In this document: positions 1-11,205 of the stretch, piece after piece
Layout: each line of letters starts with the position of its first letter
Numbering within the stretch: position 1 is the first letter of the stretch
From: Dysidea avara
Taxonomy: Eukaryota; Porifera; Demospongiae; Dictyoceratida; Dysideidae
DNA length: 64,000 bases
Assembly: GCF_963678975.1 (NCBI RefSeq)
Contig: NC_089275.1
Coordinates: 49,127,883-49,191,882 of the forward strand
Direction of reading: 5' to 3'
The notes under the pieces: generated by a model
Databases searched by the model: none
The model's input: the letters and a program-made list of their open reading frames with translations, nothing else
Told to the model about the DNA's origin: nothing
Program-made: the position numbers and the translations under genes

Positions 1-53
1 TTCGTGCAGCTTAACTTTGCTAAATATTAAAGATCAGGCCGTTTTTCTTACAA

Positions 54-346
54 GATGGTTCTGCCTGGCAAGGTGCAAGTGCCAGGATTTTCAAATAGCG
101 ACAGTTATAATGAAGTAGTTTCTAAGGGAGCAAAAGGACTAGGGGTAACAACTGCACCTGAGAGATTGTCGTTGAGTTTCAAATGGATTGATACGGGATG
201 CCCCATTGCCTAGTGGCTGCCAGTGGAACCTAGGCAATTATGTCAGTGAATTTGGTGGAGTGCAGGCAAGGGGGAAAAGGACATTTGGCATCTACATGCC
301 ATGTGATGCTGTGGATGAGGAAGCTGGGTTACATGTCACTGCTAAG
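54..346 (+). CDS. Possible 5' exon(s) of the kinase gene, reading frames do not join
   Basis: An ATG at 54 opens a frame of about 50 codons beginning MVLPGKVQVPGF that stops at a TAG near 210. A second frame, open from about 176, reads ...PSGCQWNLGNYV...GKRTFGIYMPCDAV...HVTAK and ends at a good donor (AAG|GTGAGC, exon end 346). Both stretches look coding, but no GT-AG intron joins them in phase, so either a frameshift or an unrecognised exon structure is present. The phase-0 end at 346 also does not match the exon beginning at 1714, which needs phase 1. I do not recognise the domain. Position and strand suggest it belongs to the kinase gene downstream, but this is inference. Confidence 0.35.
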
Positions 347-623
347 GTGAGCTTACGTATGAGTTACAAATAGCTTTTGTGAATATGTCAATATACTCAA
401 TAGGTTCAATTATCAGCTAAACGCAGTCTAAGCAGCAGTGGTCAATTAGTTACCAGTAAGAAATACACTGAAATTATTGCATAATTATAGTGAAACTTAC
501 TAATTGGGATATGCAATACATATGTATCGATACAGCAATGTATCGATACAGTAAATGAGTACTGCAGTTTGATACTACACCCAGACAATATTGATATATT
601 GAAATACTCAATATATAGAACAG

Positions 624-1171
624 TCTGTGAGCAGTGTTGGACAAGTTACTTTTTAAAAGTAACTAGTTACATATTACATATTACTTGCAGCTGAACTATT
701 TAGTTACAGTTACATATTACCCATAAAATAAAGTAACTATAATAATATTACATATTATATTACTTTGTGTCCACAGCCTTAAGCTGTCACGTGTGAAACT
801 ACCACCTTATCACGTGACATGATTTCGTTGTTGGGCAATGTGCAAATCTTGGTTATAAGTAAGAAGCTGGTGAATAGGCTTCATTCAGTAGACTTCAATA
901 CTTCATTGTGGCTAGGCATTACTCAGTGGATTACTAACGAGATTAGTAACTTTGTTACTTGTAGTAATAATAGTACGTAATATTAGTAATATTAGACTCG
1001 TTACAGTAACTATATTACTTAGGCAACGTGTTACATTTGTAAGTAAAGTAACTTGAGTTATATTACCTGTTTTTATGGCGTATTTCGTTATATTACTTAG
1101 GTACCACAAAAGTAATAATATTACGTAATGCGTTACATAAGTAACGCGTTACTCCCAACACTGTCTGTGAG
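624..1171. mobile_element. hAT-type MITE with 8-bp target-site duplication
   Basis: The element runs from 632 to 1163 (532 bp). It begins CAGTGTTGG and ends CCAACACTG, with longer imperfect inverted ends rich in GTAACT/AGTTAC motifs. It is flanked by an exact 8-bp direct repeat, tctgtgag (624-631 and 1164-1171). An 8-bp TSD and CAG...CTG termini are the hallmarks of hAT elements. There is no transposase, so it is non-autonomous. The - strand ORF inside it is a by-product of the repeated TAAC motifs. Confidence 0.93.
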
Positions 1172-1713
1172 TACATTAGACCATAAATACTATAATTACA
1201 GTACTCAGTATATATAGAGTAGTACTGTAATATAGTGAACTCTTTCTACTATTGTGCTCTTACCTGATTATTCTCTAGAAATTTAAGCCTCAAAGAGGAT
1301 ATTGGTTGATTCACAAAATGTTAAGTGACATAGTGGCTAGCTGAAATAGTTGGTTATGCTAGCTAGCACCAGTCATAACTAGTCATTACGTTATACATAG
1401 TATCGTGATGCAGTGACCCTACTACCCTTCCTAGAAGTTTCTATTTGAAATCCTAGCAACTTAGCTGAATTTTGTGGTAACTAACTGTCTAACTTACTAA
1501 CTATTGCCTAGCCAACAGCTATTGTTAATGCCATTGGTTTTATTTCTACTGTATTCTCCATCATATGAACCATAATGTATACATTACTCTATGCTTAGAG
1601 AGATGATGATGACAGCTTATAGTGTTAGTATCATGAATTTTATAGTGGATAACTTTCTTAAATGCTACCCCAATATGTGCAGAACCAATGATAGATAGAT
1701 TTTTACATTGCAG

Positions 1714-2208
1714 AGCAAGCCAAGTTTGAACAACCTCATCATCATACTCTTCCATCTGGTGCTTCTGCATATAGTCCTATTTCAGTTGATTCTGAATCTA
1801 GTGATACAGTTCTAGAGATTGTCTTCAATGAAGCAGACAGTGCCACTTACTGTAAAGAGCACAGTGTTAATATATTAACATGTCATACTGCTTATTCAGG
1901 TACCTACTGTCCTGTTTCATCTGATAGAATCATATCATCAATAATAGTCAAGGGACTAGAAGGGATATGGCGTTTACTATCGTGCAAGTCCCATGTAACT
2001 TATGATGCAATTGCTGAGGAAATGGACAACGAACTGTGTAAGCAACCTGAGCTGCAGGAATTTTTTTTGACAGAAGTGCAATCTGGTATTACAATGAGCT
2101 AAAGTTTCATTAGTTTTCATATTTCATTAGGTGGTACTGTTTACCTACAAGCACAAATGAATGGTAAAACTGAAGTTGCACTTTAAGATATCACCTTTTC
2201 TGTAAAAG
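1714..2208 (+). pseudogene. Upstream exons of the kinase gene, one with an in-frame stop
   Basis: Exon 1714-2085 (acceptor ACATTGCAG, donor TCTG|GTATTA) is open throughout and reads AKFEQPHHH...SGTYCPVSSDRIISSIIVKGLEG...FFLTEVQS. It splices in phase to exon 2131-2208 (acceptor TTTCATTAG, donor AAAAG|GTATGT), reading GGTVYLQAQMNGKTEVAL, then TAA at 2184-2186, then DITFSVK. Because both splice phases fit and the stop lies mid-exon, this looks like a disabling point change, or a sequencing error, in a once-coding exon. The phase at the next recognised exon (2571) does not match directly, so an exon between 2209 and 2570 is probably missing from this model. I do not recognise the domain. Confidence 0.45.
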
Positions 2209-2570
2209 GTATGTAGTCTGATTAGTTTGTTAGTTTTTAATCTGATTAGTTTTCAATTATATTTTGTCAATTCCATGTGTCTCAAGTATTCTGGCTGTTC
2301 TGAGTAAGGTTTCAGATGTTTCTTGTAAGATGCCAGGCTGAAATCATCTATACCCTATAGTATTATTTTGCCTGACTTTTCAACCGGATGTTCACATGTC
2401 AAATTTTGTCCACCAGTACTGCCTCACTGGATTAGTTTACCAGGAACCTGTTTCATTTTAAACAGTACTTCAAGGCCTATAGTTTTGCATGAGTAAGTAG
2501 CCAGTGAGTTATTGTTACAAGTTCTTGTCTTACTTCAAGCAACATAGGCAATATAAGATTATTTTTTTAG

Positions 2571-4303
2571 GGAATATTACCTTAAGGATGAAGTATATAG
2601 GAACGTGCTGACTTGTTTGTCATGCAAAACTGGTCTAGAAAATGAAACGGACATCTCAACACTATATATACAGGCAGACAAAATTTGCCACTTGATGTGT
2701 ACAGCTAATTTCTCTACAACTAGTAGCCCAGCTGAGCAGCAATATAACTTGACATTAGTTCTCTTACACGCAGAAAAAAAACTTGTTCACAGTCAGCTGA
2801 CTTTAACACTTAATGAGACCAGTGCAGCACCCTTGCTGGTGATTTCTCCCAACCATGGGAAAGTGGAGTACAAGTGGGAGAAGAGGGTATCGTCTTTCAT
2901 GAATGAGTGGAAGAGCATTGAAGTACCACCATGGACTTGTCTAGTGTATGCCACTACCCCTGCACAGTACAGATGTGCTGTTGATTCATCAGCTGTAGTG
3001 TTCAATGTGAAAGGTTGGTACATTAACTATGTGTGAAAGATTATGATTAGTGCCATGTACTGGATTCATCAGCTACAAGCATTAACACTTACCACTAGTT
3101 GTCATAGAATAAATCTGCACACAATAAGCTGTCTGTAATCTATGTGCTAATGTTATTTTCCTGTTGTGTTAGCTAACATTCCACGCTTTTCAAGGAAAAG
3201 TACTGTCGATGGTAAGCATTCTTCTGGATATCTCATAATTTATTATAATCATGTTACAAGATCTATCAGTTCCTTTTGAAGAATTACGTTTCAAAGAAAT
3301 GATTGGTCATGGAACATTTGGTAAAGTCCACAGGGCAGAATGGAATAATAAACAAGTTGCTCTGAAGAGGATCAATGTCCCTGTTGGTGAAGATCCAAAT
3401 AAAATGATTGTTGATAGTTCAGAAATAGCTGCACTGAAGTGGGTAACTAGCTTTTAATGCACTATTATAACATATGCATATATACAATGTCAGGTTACTT
3501 AAGCACCCCAATATAGTGAGCCTACTTGGCTACTCTGTGTCAGAAAATGAAATTGTTATAATCATGGACTTTATTGAAGGTAAAAGTCTCCATGAGATGA
3601 TTTTTGGGAAGGAGAAAGTAATTACCAGGGTTAGTAACAAAATGTGTATATTATAATTTTATTGACCTATACAAACAGATTTCAGGCACACAACAGCTTA
3701 ATATTGCAAGAGCCATTGCATGTGGTATCCAGTTTATGCACACTCATGATCCAGTGGTTGTCCATCAAGACATAAAGCCGTCAAATGTCATGGTAAGTTC
3801 CTCACTATACTGTAATTTATGTACCAGTATGTAGGTCTACTGTATACACATATAATTGTAATATAGTTTGTAGTGATGTTATGAGTTGATGGGTCTTACT
3901 ACAGATCACCAATGACCTTTGTGGAGTACATATTTGTGATTTGGGGATTGCAAAACTGAAAGAGGTATCACAGGCTACTGTAACGACTGTTACTCCAAAT
4001 CCTAAAGGCACATTTCCATACATGGCACCTGAAATGTACGAAAGAAATCGTCGAGGCACCGCTGCTGATGTCTATTCCTTTGGATGCCTGATGATTGAGC
4101 TTTTTGGTCAGAGAAGAGTATGGGGTAACTTAGTTACTGCACAGATAATGCTAAAAATATGTGGTAAAGTGCCAACTCCACCCGCTGTAAATCACCTTCC
4201 TCTACACTTACAAGATGTTTGCAGGTCATGCTGTAAATTGGATGCTATGGAGCGTCCAGATATTACTGCGGTACTAAAACAACTCGATGTGTATAGTGAA
4301 TAG
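2571..4303 (+). CDS. TKL-like protein kinase (spliced, six exons)
   Basis: Exons 2571-3013, 3173-3211, 3261-3438, 3494-3629, 3679-3792 and 3905-4303 join in phase with GT-AG borders. The first exon encodes about 147 residues of unrecognised, Cys-containing, beta-rich-looking sequence with no membrane segment. The other exons carry a complete kinase domain: glycine loop GHGTFGKV, VALKRI lysine, LLKHPNIVSLLGY, catalytic loop VVHQDIKPSNVM, metal-binding ICDLG, activation-segment end YMAPEMY, DVYSFGCLMIELF and the late Arg in MERPDITAV. HQD replaces HRD and DLG replaces DFG; the catalytic Asp, Asn and Lys are present, so activity is plausible. The HxDIKPSN loop indicates a Ser/Thr kinase of the TKL group (RIPK/IRAK/MLK-like). 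A poly(A) signal-like AATAAATAAA follows near 4360. Upstream exons carry possible lesions, so the gene may be partly decayed. Confidence 0.85.
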
Positions 4304-7300
4304 TAGTTGTGGTTCTGTCCATATTAGAAAACACTTATGATGACATTTATTACATAAATGCAAATAAATAAATCTAGAGTTTGAAATTGTTATGTCAGTA
4401 CGACTCATGTTTAACTGTGCTAGAATTGCATCTGCTGCAGCCACAAATTCAACAGGGTAAAAAGGTTCTGGTAAATATGCATGTTCTATATAGCAATGAG
4501 ACCAAACAATTAACTGCAGTGGTTTCTTATATGACATCACTCCTGTAAAACAAGATTCCGAATTTAAAAAAAAGTTGAAAATTCAGGATTAACGTAACCT
4601 ACCATTTAATTGTGGAAGGTAGTAAAGATCAGAAGGAACACCAGCTGGACATCCTGCTACTCTGTTTAGTCGAATTCTGTGGGAATTCCACCGTTCCTTG
4701 AAGTCCTGAAGAGCTTCATTTAGAAGAGGCTCATAAACATATCCCATACAATGCCTATACCACCCTCACATCTGTAAAGTGCCTTGGTAATGTTTATGAC
4801 ACTTACTTGTGTATGGTATTCTGGGGGTTAAAGCTCCCTTCTTGAATCAAGTTCTATACATGCCATTTTAAAATTCATAGTCATTCAATGTTGAGCTCAC
4901 TTTAAACATATTAATCCACCAATCCGTCACAGAATTTCGAAGCTGAGCCCACCAACTCTCTATTCTCTAAAGACAGGACATCATTGCAAATCATACAAAC
5001 ATGCACACAAAATATAGTAATACACTACGACTGTAGTATAAAATTCACAGTTGGTACAACCATACGCATGCAACAAAATTTAACAATATCTACAATTGTG
5101 CTCCAAAAATCTGAAATTTAAACTCAACTGTGTTAGTTGTTGAAGGTCCAAAGCGAAAGCTTCTTTCACCGCTAAATTCATCATCATGCTCATGACGTAA
5201 TGCCATGTGACAAGCTGCTAAAGTAGTGTTTTCAGTACCGTGGTCTGACCGTACAATACTCGGACATCCTGTATATACAGTGTATCATATACAAGAATTT
5301 AAAGAGAAAATAATGTACCATTGTTTTCTAAAACAGACAGCAAATATGGTAGTAAGATGACATTGGGATCATTGTTGGTAGTCATCACTTTTAGCCATAT
5401 GACTTTCCGCGAATACCTGAAAAATTAGCGAATCTAACTATATGATAAAAATTTATGAAAGAATGCTAACGCTTACCCATCGATGCAACCATGAATAGCA
5501 AAGCCATAAGGTTTTAGTTTATCATAGCCATCTAAGTGCCACACAAAATCCGGTCCCTGTTGTTGCATAAAATCAAATTACAGTTGATGCACTGGCACAA
5601 TACTTTGTTTTGATACACACGCCTTTTAAGCTGATGTTTCCTTCTTCGTTTAGCTCCTTGTGGATCAAGTATAGACATCATCATTTGAACTGTATTCCTA
5701 TATTTATGGTCACAAAGAAAGACAATTGCCTGCATAAATATTATAACAATTAATTCATATACCTTTTAACAACCAGTTTATGTCTTTGCTTTAAAACTAC
5801 CCACATCTGTCTATAACCAATGTTGTTTCTGCATCCTTCTAGTTCTGCCTACAATGAAAAACATTATTGTTAGTTACTATGGAGCAATTTTACCTAAATG
5901 TGGGATAGTGCTTTCATCAAATGCTGCTTTTAACGTGATCGCTACTTATTGTTGAACACAGGAGTAAAATCATGCAATAGTTTTGTATCAAAAAATTGTG
6001 ACTAATTAAATGCAAAGAATGTAAGTACATGGATATAGAATGCATTCAGCCCCACTGAGTAGGAGTTGTGGACTACACAGACATTTCAGTAGGTCTCACA
6101 CCAGTCACGACTGTTTTTGTCAACAAGTAAAAAAAGAAAAGAGCTCATCAAATACCTGAGAAGCCTCAATGCAACTGCATTTTTGTCAGTACAACTGAGC
6201 TAGCTAACATGAACAGATCTGGGTCAGATCCAGATATTCAATAAAGTGGGTAAAACTAATTAGATTAGAAGAAAATGTGGCTCAAAATATGACCCAGATA
6301 ATCCAAATGATTTGACCCACTGGCATCCACCCTATTTTGGGATCACACAAGACTAGAAAGCCACCAATGGAAAACAGCTGGCATGAAGGTTAGAAATGAG
6401 TATCACAGCTACCATTCTATGTTGCTGCCCTCCTTCAATACTATATTCCACCATGCAATCACAAAATGTAATTACATAGGAATAAATAATGCTTACTATG
6501 CTTCCAATCAATTTTGATTATAGGCCATGCCCTCTTTACAGCTGTTGTGGTTCATAATAAAATAAAGGTCAAGTTGAGGCATACATGGGTATCTTTTCTT
6601 TTCTTGATAAAACACAGCAAAAATAAAACATACCGTAATGCCACACCTTCAATAATAGCTGCACATAAGTGGTACCACAACTAAGTTTGAAATTAAAGGC
6701 TTAATTATTACTAAGCATCAAGTAGTGGTCAATTTTGAATAGTCGACCAACAGAACAGTGTTTCATCTTTACGTACATTAAATACCTCACATGAGAGAGC
6801 CTAGTGTTATGAATTAAACCACAAAGCCTATCAAGCACCAATTATCGGTACAAGGTACATATTATTGGCATCCTGTACTTCAGTGATTGATCAATATTAT
6901 CAACAGACAAGGTAAATCTGTATGCAACTACCTGAAGATACCTTGAGAGATGTTTACAGAATATACAAATTTGAATAACTCTGTGAGACCAGCCGTTCAA
7001 GAGATATTCAGGTTAGACTCAACAGCAAGCTGCCTTTCAATGCAAAACCATATTATTAGCCATGTAGCAAACAATAATGCAACAGCCCACGGTGGTACTA
7101 ATTGGCTTTTATATACTACTTACAAGTGTCAAAAATTATTATTGCCTTGGTGACCTGCACTAAACTGTGTGTACCTACACAGCAGTGGAATTCAGCTTGG
7201 TGATACAATATAAAGTAGCTGTATAGTCTACGCCAATCCATTTAACTTGACAATAGGACTAGGACTCTGACATTTAAAAAATCTGTTTTCACATAAAGCT

Positions 7301-8513
7301 GTAACATGTGATGATAAAACTTTTGAAGCAAGGACAAAAGACATGATGTAAGGACAAGTCAACAGAGTATAGCAGAAGATTAACATAAATGACAGGAAAT
7401 ATTGCTTACTTCAATAGCTGCTTGCACATGAGACAATGGTGAATACTGCACTAACACTCCCTTACGGTGCAGTCCCAAATCATGAATCTTCTTCTTTAAC
7501 CATGTCATACTGTCATAGACAATATATAGTACAATCAGGGATTTGTAGTGGTGATGTCACTACAGACAATCCTGTTATGGGTTTGGTTTTGAATTAATAA
7601 TCAGTCTCGGTTCACAAAACATAGTCTCCATACAGATATTTAATTATTGTGGATGTTATAATGCTGAAAAACACTCATGGTCCTTAGTGATAACAGCACA
7701 AAAGTTACTGATCATGATGCCTTGTCTGGGCAACCACAGTGATGAACCTAGAGGCAAACTCACTGCATACTGCTGTGATTTGTTAAAAACGCAATAATGA
7801 AAAGGAAACTGTCAAGAAAAATTTATGAATAAACAGTGTAGAGTTAACAAGATATGGCCACTAATAATCTGGACCCATAATGAGAATTGCCCATAAATAA
7901 AACTATAATAAAACTATTGGACCCTACGTAAATTATATTATAATGACATCACCATTGAGAATCCCTATTGGCTAAGATACTGTATTATATAATAGCAAAC
8001 TAATGATAAATTAATGCATATACCCAACTGAAACACGGTGTACAATCTGAAGATACGCAAGTATCACAGCGATCTTCTTGTACTGAAACCAGTACTTGCG
8101 TATAAGTCCTGGACAAAACAAACAGAGAATATCAGCCAACAATTAGTATAGTTATTATTACTGAGTCATACATTCAATCATTCACTGATGAGCTGATCAG
8201 CAAGACCATAGATTATAATATTACTACTGATTAAGACACAATTAACAGGGACAAGGTACTAGTTTCACCAGACCAACCTGTACAGGCTGGCCTGGTGAAA
8301 CTAATATAACACAGAATGCCAAACAACTCTAGGCTTAGTGGCTACATGGTGAGCATACAATATGTTATTACCATCTACTCTAGGATCTGACTTCGACATA
8401 GCATAGCAAACGTTGCAAGTGACAAGAAGCAATATGACCACACACAAAGGTAGTCTGCAGCACATGGCGATGGTGCTAGTATCATGCACGTGAGTTAAAG
8501 TAGGGTGCTCCAT
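4274..8513 (-). CDS. Intron-rich integrase-core (DDE) protein, transposase-derived
   Basis: Twelve exons join in phase: 8372-8513, 8024-8108, 7410-7509, 5801-5848, 5604-5729, 5477-5556, 5319-5416, 5129-5268, 4901-4966, 4807-4853, 4603-4754 and 4274-4542 (1353 nt, 450 residues plus stop). The N-terminal part has helix-turn-helix-like segments (LIRKYWFQYKKIAVILAYL, MTWLKKKIHDLGLHRKG, RNNIGYRQMW). It is followed by DPQGAKRRRKHQLKRRVY and an integrase core with first Asp in FVWHLDGYDKL, second Asp in IVRSDHGTEN and Glu in RIESWWAQLR, then WNSHRIRLNRVAGCPAGVP. This arrangement matches the uncharacterised integrase-core proteins common in fish, cnidarian and sponge genomes. The start is uncertain: ATG at 8513 gives a hydrophobic leader, while ATG at 8399 (MSKSDPRVDG) gives 412 residues and suits the family better. 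Conserved DDE and many introns suggest a resident, possibly domesticated gene rather than a mobile copy. Confidence 0.9.
5849..7409 (-). other. Large intron of the integrase-core gene
   Basis: This 1.56-kb interval lies between two in-phase exons of the integrase-core gene (splice donor after GAA at 7410, acceptor TTGTAG before 5848). I see no coding continuation and no clear transposon termini in it. A short + strand ORF near 6950 has no supporting features. Confidence 0.7.
8260..8303. repeat. 44-bp near-perfect palindrome in an integrase-gene intron
   Basis: The sequence from tagtttcaccag to ctggtgaaacta is its own reverse complement except for two mismatched base pairs, both of the transition type. 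The centre, cctgtacagg, has no loop. It lies in the first intron of the integrase-core gene. Confidence 0.8.
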
Positions 8514-8647
8514 TTACAGCGCGATTCACCCGCCTCGGATTCACCTCCTGGCTGCATCGATCATCGCATCATGACTGTCAACCGTCGCATCGTCACCGTC
8601 GCGTGATGATCGGCAATCATCGCATCATTATTATCTCATAGTCATAG

Positions 8648-8731
8648 TCTATCGTCGCATAGTTATCGTCTATCGTCCCATAGATATCGTCTACTGTCGC
8701 ATAGAAACCGTCGATCGTCGCATAGATGATG
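8648..8731. repeat. 21-bp tandem repeat, four units
   Basis: Four contiguous 21-bp units of the form tctatcgtcgcatagatatcg lie just upstream of the integrase-core gene. The CpG-containing tcgtcgcat motif continues less regularly back to about 8560. In one - strand frame the units read as a 7-residue repeat of the type YATIDDx, but the short ORF lacks other support as a gene. Confidence 0.75.
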
Positions 8732-8739
8732 TCGCTTGG

Positions 8740-10255
8740 ATATTGGCGCATGGCGCGACCTTTAGGGCCACCGTAAACTTCAGTGATTGAGTCAGAAAGC
8801 ATGCATTATCAAAAAGCTACTACATACTTGTGCTGTAAAGTAAAAATGGTATAGGCAATGTTAGGCATTGTCGAGTATTGTCTTTACCGGTAGATATAAT
8901 AAAGCAGTACTGTTGTTATCTTGTGTATTTTTTCCTTGGAGCATTACTCACGTCCCCTTGGCACATCGGCATGCCCAGCAATAATAATAAAAGTAGCTGA
9001 TGGTGATACATGTGATTAATTAAGTATATTGGAATTGGTTACTATTACATGGTTGCGTGTCATCAGTGGGTCCACATGATTTCAGTTACACTTTTATCAC
9101 TGAATCATGGTGAATTTAAAACAGTATCTTTGGTAGGAGATAGACTTGGACTCAATCAGTAATGATTAGGTAATGGAAAAGGTGTAAAATTATTTACAAA
9201 AATAGATAACAAACAAGTACACAGAAAAGTTAAGCACAAAAGAATACAAAGACTAGCAAATTACAAACTACCACACTAATTACAATAAACTAAACTACTT
9301 ACAAGCTACACCTACTCAACTACATTATAAAACCTAAACAAAATCTATAATGTACTCCGAGCAAAGAGCATAGTGTCTGAGGACCATTTTGGCATTGTAT
9401 TTCCATAAAGTCACTGATTAGGTAATTGTTCTCCGTAAAATTTGTGTGCTATACACTGTTAGCTCCAATGCATCCTGCATTATCAGTTCTTCAGATAATA
9501 TAATGCAAACCAGTATGATGCATTGCCAGCAATGAACATACCTGCAAAATTTAGCAGAACTTATAAACCTTATCTGATCAATATGTGATGTATTTAATCT
9601 GCATGAAACTGACTTAGCTATATGTAGAAAGATAGCTACCTGTATGTATTACCTACCAGTTTTATAATACACAATAGATTAAATCACACCTGAAAGTTGA
9701 CATAAACAATATCTCTGCTAACATCAGTAACGTGCACATCCCTTCCTTCACAATGGTATTGAAAACTGGAATGGCTCTCTGTTAACAACCCTGATCTCAT
9801 TTCATATTGACTAACAACCACAGTGGCAGGAAATACCTAAGTACACAGTCAACTGATCTGGATACATCCATGGTCTTCATTGTGTATGCCAGGATTGTTT
9901 TATATGAAATGTTTGCTTGCGAGTTATGTAAAGATGTTTAGTGGGTCAGCTGAACAAACAGAATCATATTATGTGAGCTAATCTTTGAAAAGTTACACCT
10001 AGTAGCTAGTTACTAACCAGTACTGACATACATATTTTCTAGACAAGCTGCATGATTATTTGTCCTGAAGCTAATGTTGGGAACTACTTTCTTTGCAAAA
10101 GTGTGCTTATAGTTTGCAGCCCTTCTACATGGTTTACCCGTTTCATCATTAACCCATGCAGTCACTATGATGTACTGTCACTTGTGGCTGCGAGTAGAGC
10201 CTAAATTGCTAGTTAAAACTGAATAAGATTCCGAGATGGATTCTCAGATCACTCG
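8740..10255. other. Noncoding stretch, no gene seen
   Basis: About 1.5 kb of AT-rich DNA without a coding frame of any quality on either strand, and without recognisable transposon ends. Between about 9170 and 9350 it is A-rich and low in complexity. Confidence 0.5.
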
Positions 10256-10259
10256 TGTG

Positions 10260-10313
10260 GCTCCAGCATAGATTTTAGAGGCGCTTACGCGCCTCTAAAA
10301 TCTATGGCTCCAG
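10260..10313. mobile_element. 40-bp perfect palindrome flanked by a 7-bp direct repeat
   Basis: Arms of 18 bp (10267-10284 and 10289-10306; catagattttagaggcgc and its exact complement) are separated by the 4-base loop ttac. The direct repeat gctccag lies immediately on both sides (10260-10266 and 10307-10313). Removing the palindrome and one repeat would leave continuous sequence, as expected of a tiny insertion with a target-site duplication. Confidence 0.75.
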
Positions 10314-10579
10314 TGATGGAAGCTTTTGACCATTAGTGGACTCAGCTTGGGCTGTAAAATTCTAGAGATTTGCAGCCGAACCAGTGCCAGATCAAGTGAT
10401 TTGGGCCTTAAATCACTTCTGTTATGTTCCAATTAATAATATCGCGTAATTCAATGCGTCCGTAATTTACGGAAATATACGGAGTTTTACGATTTTCGTT
10501 TTCAAAAAGTGTGATTTCTGATTTCTTTTGAGTGTGTGATTTCATGATTTCAAATTTCTGACGAAGCGTACGAGATTTC

Positions 10580-11205
10580 AAGAGTGTCGGACCCTCGTTC
10601 GCCATTTCATCCGCGCCATTCATCACGTGCGCAATTGATCACGTGATGCAATAGATATGATTTGCAAGGTTCAGCTTTAATGTGATGTGACCCTCATGAG
10701 TAGTACAGAGGAGCGCCAGTTGGAAAGTAGCTACCGGAGAGCTCCAGGGCTGTAAGATTTGGTGTGATTTTTAATTTTAAAAAATTCTGCCTCTGAAAGG
10801 GGGGTCCGTCCGAACCATTCGAATCCCCCCTGCCTACGCCCTTGGGCACCAAACAGAATTTTCTGTGATATTTCTGGACTTCTCCATTCATCGTAACAAA
10901 CGTATGTACAGCGTTAGATTCCATAATCGAATTGTTTTAGGCATGCCTATAAATAGAGTGGCTAGCCACCTATTGGACTGAGTGACTGGTTGCCCATTGC
11001 AGGCTATCAGCCTGAACATGCCTGGAGGGAGCATTGCAAATCAATGATCGAAAGTGAGATTTGTGATGCTTGAGGTCTTTCTGTTAGCAGATATCTAACC
11101 ATTTTAAGAACCTGCCAGCAGTCTCTTAGTGGATTTTAAAGACCTCATTATCCTCCAAAGATCAAAGCATATTATGCATGCTATTTTCTAAGTACTTTTA
11201 GTTCT
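10580..11205. repeat. Dispersed repeat modules shared with 23.5-24.7 kb
   Basis: Module 1 (about 10580-10850) includes ggggggtccgtccgaacc and gatcacgtga motifs and reappears as its reverse complement at about 24430-24720. Module 2 (about 10852-11205) starts with cagaattttctgtgatattt and includes gcaggctatcagcctga and gatcgaaagtgagatttgtg; it recurs in the same orientation at about 23474-23830 with only scattered differences. The modules show no coding capacity, so they are non-autonomous or fragmentary repeats. Confidence 0.8.

Noticed and set aside
912-1109. 65-codon - strand ORF
   Set aside because: It lies entirely in the hAT MITE and consists of TAAC/GTTA repeat translations.
5890-5960. 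Extra exon of the integrase-core gene (ITLKAAFDESTIPHL)
   Set aside because: The exons on both sides (5801-5848 and 7410-7509) already join in phase 0 with a continuous family-like sequence, so no exon is needed here.
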